Origin: JAICXG01 sp963801255
GTDB taxonomy: Bacteria; Verrucomicrobiota; Verrucomicrobiia; Chthoniobacterales; UBA10450
DNA: 64,000 bases
Assembly (NCBI GenBank): GCA_963801255.1
Contig: CAWDEC010000012.1
Location: forward strand, 62,001 to 126,000
Direction: 5' to 3'
Under the pieces are notes generated by a model, which was not told the DNA's origin, made no database searches, and saw nothing but the letters and a program-made list of their open reading frames with translations. Positions 60,799 through 64,000 of this stretch are shown here, one piece after another (within the stretch, counting starts at the first letter, position 1; every line of letters starts with the position of its first letter). The position numbers were made by a program, and so were the translations under genes.

Positions 60799-62391
60799 CT
60801 ATTTGCCCGAAGTTTCGACCCGGTGCTTTGTCTCGTCCGTCCGGATCATCCGCGTCTCGCTCTGTAGACCGAGGCCGGCATGATAGATGGTGTCGGTAGC
60901 GGTCGCGCGATCAAATTCCGCGAGGTCGGCATTGTAAGAATAGAGGGCCGAAAGTCGGGTCGACTGCGCCTGTGTCAGCTGGACCTGCGCATTGAGGACA
61001 TCGAGTTGGACCCCGGCGCCGACACCGAGTCGAGCGCTCGCCAGCCGCAGCGCTTCACGCGCCTGATCGACGTTTTTGGACTGGCTGAAATAAAGCTCAC
61101 GATCCTGCTGCAAGTTCGAATAAGCCTGTTGCACTTCGAGCTCCACCTGCCGGACCGCGTTGTCGTAGCTGATTCGCGATTCGCTCAAAAGGGCTCTCTG
61201 CTGTTTCAGTCGTCCCACCGTGGCAAGACCGTCAAAGATTGGCCAGCTTCCCGTAAGTCCGAAGAACCAGCCCTTGTTGAGGTCGGAAAGTGAATCAGAA
61301 AAAGTCGAGCTACTCCACTCGTAACCGGCGTTCGCACTGATCATCGGTTGAAATCCCGCGTAGGTACCGCTTACCGATTCCAACTGCACGAGGACATTGG
61401 CGCGTTGCTGTTTCAGCAATGGGCGGCGCTCTTTTCCCAACTCCACAGCGAGTGCGAGAGGAATCTCGCGTGGCTGGTAATTGAGCTCGCCGACACAACG
61501 CAAAGGCGCCTTCGCCCTCCGCTCCGGGTTGTAATCGAGCCCAATCGTTTTCGCGAGCTGGAGCTGCGCGATTCGATAATTATTGCGCGCCGTAATCAGC
61601 GCCGGCTGCTGATTGGCCAACGCGACTTCCGCCTGGAGAACATTGAAGCGCGGAACGGTTCCCGCTTCGAAGCGGTTCTGCTGATCCTGCAATTGTTGCT
61701 CGAGCAGGTGAACCGATTCCTCCTGCACTCCGATCAACGAACGATTCAGGATGACCTGATAGAATTGCTGGCGAACGGTCGCGATCACCCGATCGATCAC
61801 GTCGCGAAGGGCAAAGATACTTGCGTCCCGCGCATAGCTTGCTCCGCGAATCGCCGGGACGACCGAACCGTTGTAGAGGAGCTGCGACGCGGTGAGCGTC
61901 AGATCGTACGAGTTATCACTCACACTGACAGAGCTAATCGTGGTGACAGGAGTGGCGCTTGGAGCGGGCGTTCCCCCCGGTGGGATCGTCGGCTGAGTCG
62001 CACCGGTGGAAGTGATAATGGTCGACGAGTTGCCGCCCATCAGGTTTGGATCCGTCTTTTTGTAGAAAGCGTCTGCGTCAAGGTGAGGCAGCGCCTGCGC
62101 CCTCACCTCGATCTGCACGCCCTTGGTCCGCCGGATCTCCTGGCGCGCCGTCAGGATGTCGGGATTATGCTGGAACGCGAAGAAAAGCGCCTCTTCGAGA
62201 GTGAACTTTCGCGCCCCAGATTCATCCGAAGCGTAGCCTTCCATGCCAGACTCCACGGCGACCGCGGAATAGATGGCAAAAAGCAGCGGGCCCAGGATCA
62301 GGGCGCAGAGCAAAGTTGAAAAATTGCGCGTGCGGCAGAAGCACTGGATGCGCTGGAAAGCGGTTACTGCCCCCGCCGGGTCACGACTCAT
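60799..62391 (-). CDS. TolC-family outer-membrane efflux protein
   Basis: 530 residues with a signal peptide or anchor near residues 24-45. Two homologous halves of long coiled coils are visible: 'FTLEEALFFAFQHNPDILTA' and 'VRQVELEVQQAYSNLQQDRE', with 'LRLASARLGVGAGVQLDVLN' followed by AQVQLTQAQSTRL, the typical TolC repeat. It forms an outer-membrane channel. The start overlaps the stop of the MarR gene by four bases (ATGA), so the pair is an operon under MarR control. Periplasmic adaptor and pump genes are not in the window. Confidence 0.92.
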   Translation of the reverse strand: MSRDPAGAVTAFQRIQCFCRTRNFSTLLCALILGPLLFAIYSAVAVESGMEGYASDESGARKFTLEEALFFAFQHNPDILTARQEIRRTKGVQIEVRAQALPHLDADAFYKKTDPNLMGGNSSTIITSTGATQPTIPPGGTPAPSATPVTTISSVSVSDNSYDLTLTASQLLYNGSVVPAIRGASYARDASIFALRDVIDRVIATVRQQFYQVILNRSLIGVQEESVHLLEQQLQDQQNRFEAGTVPRFNVLQAEVALANQQPALITARNNYRIAQLQLAKTIGLDYNPERRAKAPLRCVGELNYQPREIPLALAVELGKERRPLLKQQRANVLVQLESVSGTYAGFQPMISANAGYEWSSSTFSDSLSDLNKGWFFGLTGSWPIFDGLATVGRLKQQRALLSESRISYDNAVRQVELEVQQAYSNLQQDRELYFSQSKNVDQAREALRLASARLGVGAGVQLDVLNAQVQLTQAQSTRLSALYSYNADLAEFDRATATDTIYHAGLGLQSETRMIRTDETKHRVETSGK

Positions 62392-62858
62392 TTATTGCGG
62401 CAGTAATCGTATATCTTGGTATAGATTTGCAACCACGATTTCTGTTCACCCGGCGACAGGTGCGACATCATTTTCATCAGGTTGCAGATCATTTCCTCTC
62501 GGATGCGCCGGACTAGCGCCGACCCGCGCGGGGTAATGGCAACCATTACCTTGCGTCGATCGTCCGAGGCGTGTGAACGCATGACATAACCAAGATTGAG
62601 AAGCCGCGCGACGAGTCCACTGGCGGCGGCGGTGGTGTGTCCCATTTTCTGCGCAATGGCCGACATCGTGAGCAGTTCCTGATTGTCGAGATACGTCAGG
62701 AGAAAAAACTGCGGAAAGGAGACATTTCCGGGCGCGAGATCTTTGGAAAGACGGAGGATAAAGCAGCGCTGCATCTCCATAACGATCTGGGCGAGCTTCT
62801 CGGCATCGACCCGTAAATCGTCAGTCTCGTTAGGCAAAAGTGCGACCGTAGCTCCCAT
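62388..62858 (-). CDS. MarR-family transcriptional regulator
   Basis: 156 residues, winged helix: 'SAIAQKMGHTTAAASGLVAR' is the recognition helix region, and 'HASDDRRKVMVAITPRGSAL' is the wing with the conserved D-R-R. It directly precedes and overlaps the TolC-like gene, so autoregulation and control of efflux by a small lipophilic ligand are likely. A 9-mer copy is at 62827, near the N-terminus (PNE). Confidence 0.92.
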   Translation of the reverse strand: MGATVALLPNETDDLRVDAEKLAQIVMEMQRCFILRLSKDLAPGNVSFPQFFLLTYLDNQELLTMSAIAQKMGHTTAAASGLVARLLNLGYVMRSHASDDRRKVMVAITPRGSALVRRIREEMICNLMKMMSHLSPGEQKSWLQIYTKIYDYCRNK

Positions 62859-63009
62859 TAGTTAACGCGCTAAACTAAGAGACGAGGCTGGAAAATTGTC
62901 AACCAGCAGCCGTTCCCACCCATCATCCGCAACCTCGACGGCGCCGCCAGAACGATTTTTTTTGTTCTTCTCGGCGCGATTTGGACTCGCATTTGCCAAA
63001 GCGGCTTCA

Positions 63010-63393
63010 CTATTCCCCGCGCGCCAGGGATTCCAACTCTCGCTCTTTGATGGGAAGATTCTTTTCGCCGAGCACGATTACGCGTGGCTTCCAGGACTTC
63101 GCCTCCGCTTCATCGATCATGGCAAAGTTCATGATCGTAAGGAGGTCGCCCACTTGCCCGAGATGCGCTGTCGCCCCATTCAAAACAATCGCGCCCGAGG
63201 CCGCCTCACCCGGAATCACGTAGGTTTCAAATCGTTCGCCGTTGCGGAGGTTGCCGCAGAGAATTTTTTCGTAGGGTAGCAACCCCACCTTTTCCATCAG
63301 CGTGCTGTCGACCGTCAGGCTGCCCTCGTAATTGAGACTGGAGGAGGTGACAGAAGCGCGATGGATTTTCGACTTCAAAACTTCAAGTTGCAT
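63010..63393 (-). CDS. panD: Aspartate 1-decarboxylase
   Basis: 127 residues, full length. The self-cleavage site G24-S25 is in 'NYEGSLTVDSTLMEKVGLLP'; Ser25 becomes the pyruvoyl cofactor. 'GERFETYVIPGEAASGAIVL' and 'NGATAHLGQVGDLLTIMNFA' complete the double-psi barrel. It makes beta-alanine for pantothenate, hence CoA, linking to acpS and the carrier proteins. The gaps at 62859-63009 and 63394-63520 hold no recognised gene. Confidence 0.97.
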   Translation of the reverse strand: MQLEVLKSKIHRASVTSSSLNYEGSLTVDSTLMEKVGLLPYEKILCGNLRNGERFETYVIPGEAASGAIVLNGATAHLGQVGDLLTIMNFAMIDEAEAKSWKPRVIVLGEKNLPIKERELESLARGE

Positions 63394-63520
63394 AACAGGA
63401 TCGCGAACCTAGCACAGATTGCGCGAGCGCAAGCGGCCGGTGAGCGACTGGCTGTCGCAAGCGAGATGCGTTTCTCGATTGGGCGAGTCTCCGGGCATTT
63501 CCATCCCTTGAGCAAGTTGC

Positions 63521-63706
63521 CTAACGAGAGCGGACAGGCGAGGGCGTGACGACGGCTCCTTGCTTTTCGTTAGGCGTTTCGCGTGGGTGCGTGTGCCGGT
63601 AGTGCATCGTCGCCAGACCGAGAACGAGCGCAAAAATGACGAAAGCGATGGTGCGCTGCTCTTCGCGCGTCAGCACGAACACCCCGAGTTTATCCCGCCA
63701 GTTCAT
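63521..63706 (-). CDS. Small membrane protein coupled to queC
   Basis: 61 residues from the ATG at 63706. 'MNWRDKLGVFVLTREEQRTI' followed by one membrane helix ('AFVIFALVLGLATMHY') and a short polar tail. The layout resembles the small membrane protein often found upstream of ComEA-like helix-hairpin-helix genes, but that is not certain. Its ATG overlaps the queC stop (ATGA) and its stop TAG lies in an exact 9-mer (63519-63527); another copy is at 63567. Confidence 0.7.
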   Translation of the reverse strand: MNWRDKLGVFVLTREEQRTIAFVIFALVLGLATMHYRHTHPRETPNEKQGAVVTPSPVRSR

Positions 63707-64000
63707 TCTGCGTAACGAATCGGATCCTTCAGCCCCGCTTCGCGAAAGCCTTTGAGCCGCAACTGACAGGAATCGCATTGCCCACAGGCCAGGCCATCGG
63801 GAGTCGGATCATAACAACTGTGAGTGAGAGAATAGTCCACGCCTAACGAAACTCCCTTGCGAATAATCTCCGCCTTCGCAAGCGAGATCAGCGGAGTGTG
63901 AATGCGAAATCGTGCGCCTTCTTCCGAGCCCGCGCGGGTCGCGACATTGGCCAGATTTTCGAATGCGCAAATGAATTCCGGTCGGCAATCGGGATAGCCG
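63703..64000 (-). CDS. queC: 7-cyano-7-deazaguanine synthase (3' part only)
   Basis: The reading frame enters from beyond the window edge and ends at the TGA at 63703-63705. The visible 98 residues include 'GYPDCRPEFICAFENLANVA', 'FRIHTPLISLAKAEIIRKGV', and the zinc-binding 'SCYDPTPDGLACGQCDSCQL' followed by RLKGFREAGLKDP, the conserved QueC C-terminus with its four cysteines. It converts 7-carboxy- to 7-cyano-7-deazaguanine in queuosine synthesis. The exact 9-mer at 63841 encodes SLG inside the conserved 'GVSLGVDYSLTHSCY' block. Confidence 0.95.
   Translation of the reverse strand, partial: GYPDCRPEFICAFENLANVATRAGSEEGARFRIHTPLISLAKAEIIRKGVSLGVDYSLTHSCYDPTPDGLACGQCDSCQLRLKGFREAGLKDPIRYAE

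Larger units (their letters stand above)
24077..63849. repeat. Dispersed 9-bp motif TCGTTAGGC / GCCTAACGA, at least 37 exact copies
   Basis: Exact copies reading TCGTTAGGC on the plus strand start at 35237, 41215, 43477, 44785, 45020, 45990, 47339, 48667, 48847, 51326, 52243, 52757, 53653, 55065, 55729, 56364, 58126, 62827 and 63567. Copies reading GCCTAACGA start at 24077, 25178, 37776, 42877, 44478, 44537, 48376, 50253, 50278, 54610, 55907, 60066, 60247, 60367, 60473, 60715, 63519 and 63841. One-mismatch forms are frequent too (for example 8769, 13951, 19134, 23868, 27287, 43064, 45915, 47271, 51465, 52373, 53084, 54033, all approximate). The base before the core is most often T and the base after is usually G or A. 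It is not palindromic and has no hairpin. Function unknown; see the findings. Confidence 0.9.

Noticed and set aside
61348..62319. 323-codon open frame opposite the TolC-like gene
   Set aside because: No recognisable domain and complete overlap with a clear TolC-family gene.
24077..63849. The 9-mer as a Chi- or KOPS-like polar signal
   Set aside because: Orientations are balanced (19 versus 18) over a stretch where a polar replication or segregation signal should be strongly biased.
24077..63849. The 9-mer as a Shine-Dalgarno, promoter or terminator element
   Set aside because: Most copies are inside coding sequences in both orientations, the spacing to starts is inconsistent, and the motif has no self-complementarity for a hairpin.
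1..64000. CRISPR array, rRNA, prophage or restriction/defence system
   Set aside because: No regularly spaced direct repeats, no rRNA sequence, no phage structural genes and no defence gene families were found; the only mobile trace is the integrase fragment at tRNA-Ala.

Overview
The window looks like a chromosomal segment of a Verrucomicrobiota bacterium, most likely a soil or freshwater member of the Chthoniobacterales/Spartobacteria. This is inferred from the GloVer-repeat secreted proteins, the repeated 'NISTR...GGFI...RAIGPSL' domain, a VPEM variant of PEP-CTERM tails, lipid A genes (lpxA, lpxI, a PagL-like deacylase) that imply a Gram-negative envelope, and the type of housekeeping genes present. 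No rRNA or other species-level marker is present, so the placement is tentative.

Region 1-17 kb is a secretome block. Eight large exported proteins are built from beta-propeller, beta-helix, HAF, GloVer, PQQ-like, Reg_prop and FN3 modules, nearly all on the minus strand, and a TauE/SafE transporter sits among them. Three consecutive genes here (2886-8702) each carry one extra base that breaks the frame. Region 17-24 kb is mixed: OsmC and a divergent LysR regulator, an Nramp-related transporter, tRNA-Ala(GGC), a decayed integrase, and a compact pair of a flavin halogenase-like gene and an acyl carrier protein gene.

Region 24-39 kb holds an F1Fo ATP synthase split in two. atpB-E-F-H-A-G (34354-38998) and atpD-C (24738-26610) lie on the same strand, separated by about 7.7 kb that carries a hypothetical gene, an FG-GAP/ASPIC-UnbV protein, a three-gene minor-pilin-like operon and two small exported proteins with VPEM tails. 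Region 39-64 kb is dense core metabolism: obgE, a glycogen-type glycosyltransferase (frameshifted), accB-accC-thiE-pfkB-pdxJ-acpS, a LolD-like ATPase, a pseudouridine synthase, PagL, Nudix, ispE, pyrF, an LplA-like ligase, a polyprenyl synthase, radC, lpxA, pgeF, tolC-marR, panD and the 3' part of queC.

The most striking feature is not a gene. The 9-mer TCGTTAGGC / GCCTAACGA occurs at least 37 times exactly, 19 in one orientation and 18 in the other, against about 0.5 expected by chance in 64 kb. There is no exact copy in the first 24 kb or between 25.2 and 35.2 kb, and roughly one per 0.8 kb from 35 to 64 kb. It lies inside genes in the four stop-free frames and at gene junctions, where it supplies stop codons or abuts start codons. 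The pattern resembles the DNA uptake sequences of Neisseriaceae and Pasteurellaceae, and a minor-pilin operon lies in the same window. This would be a new observation for this phylum if confirmed.
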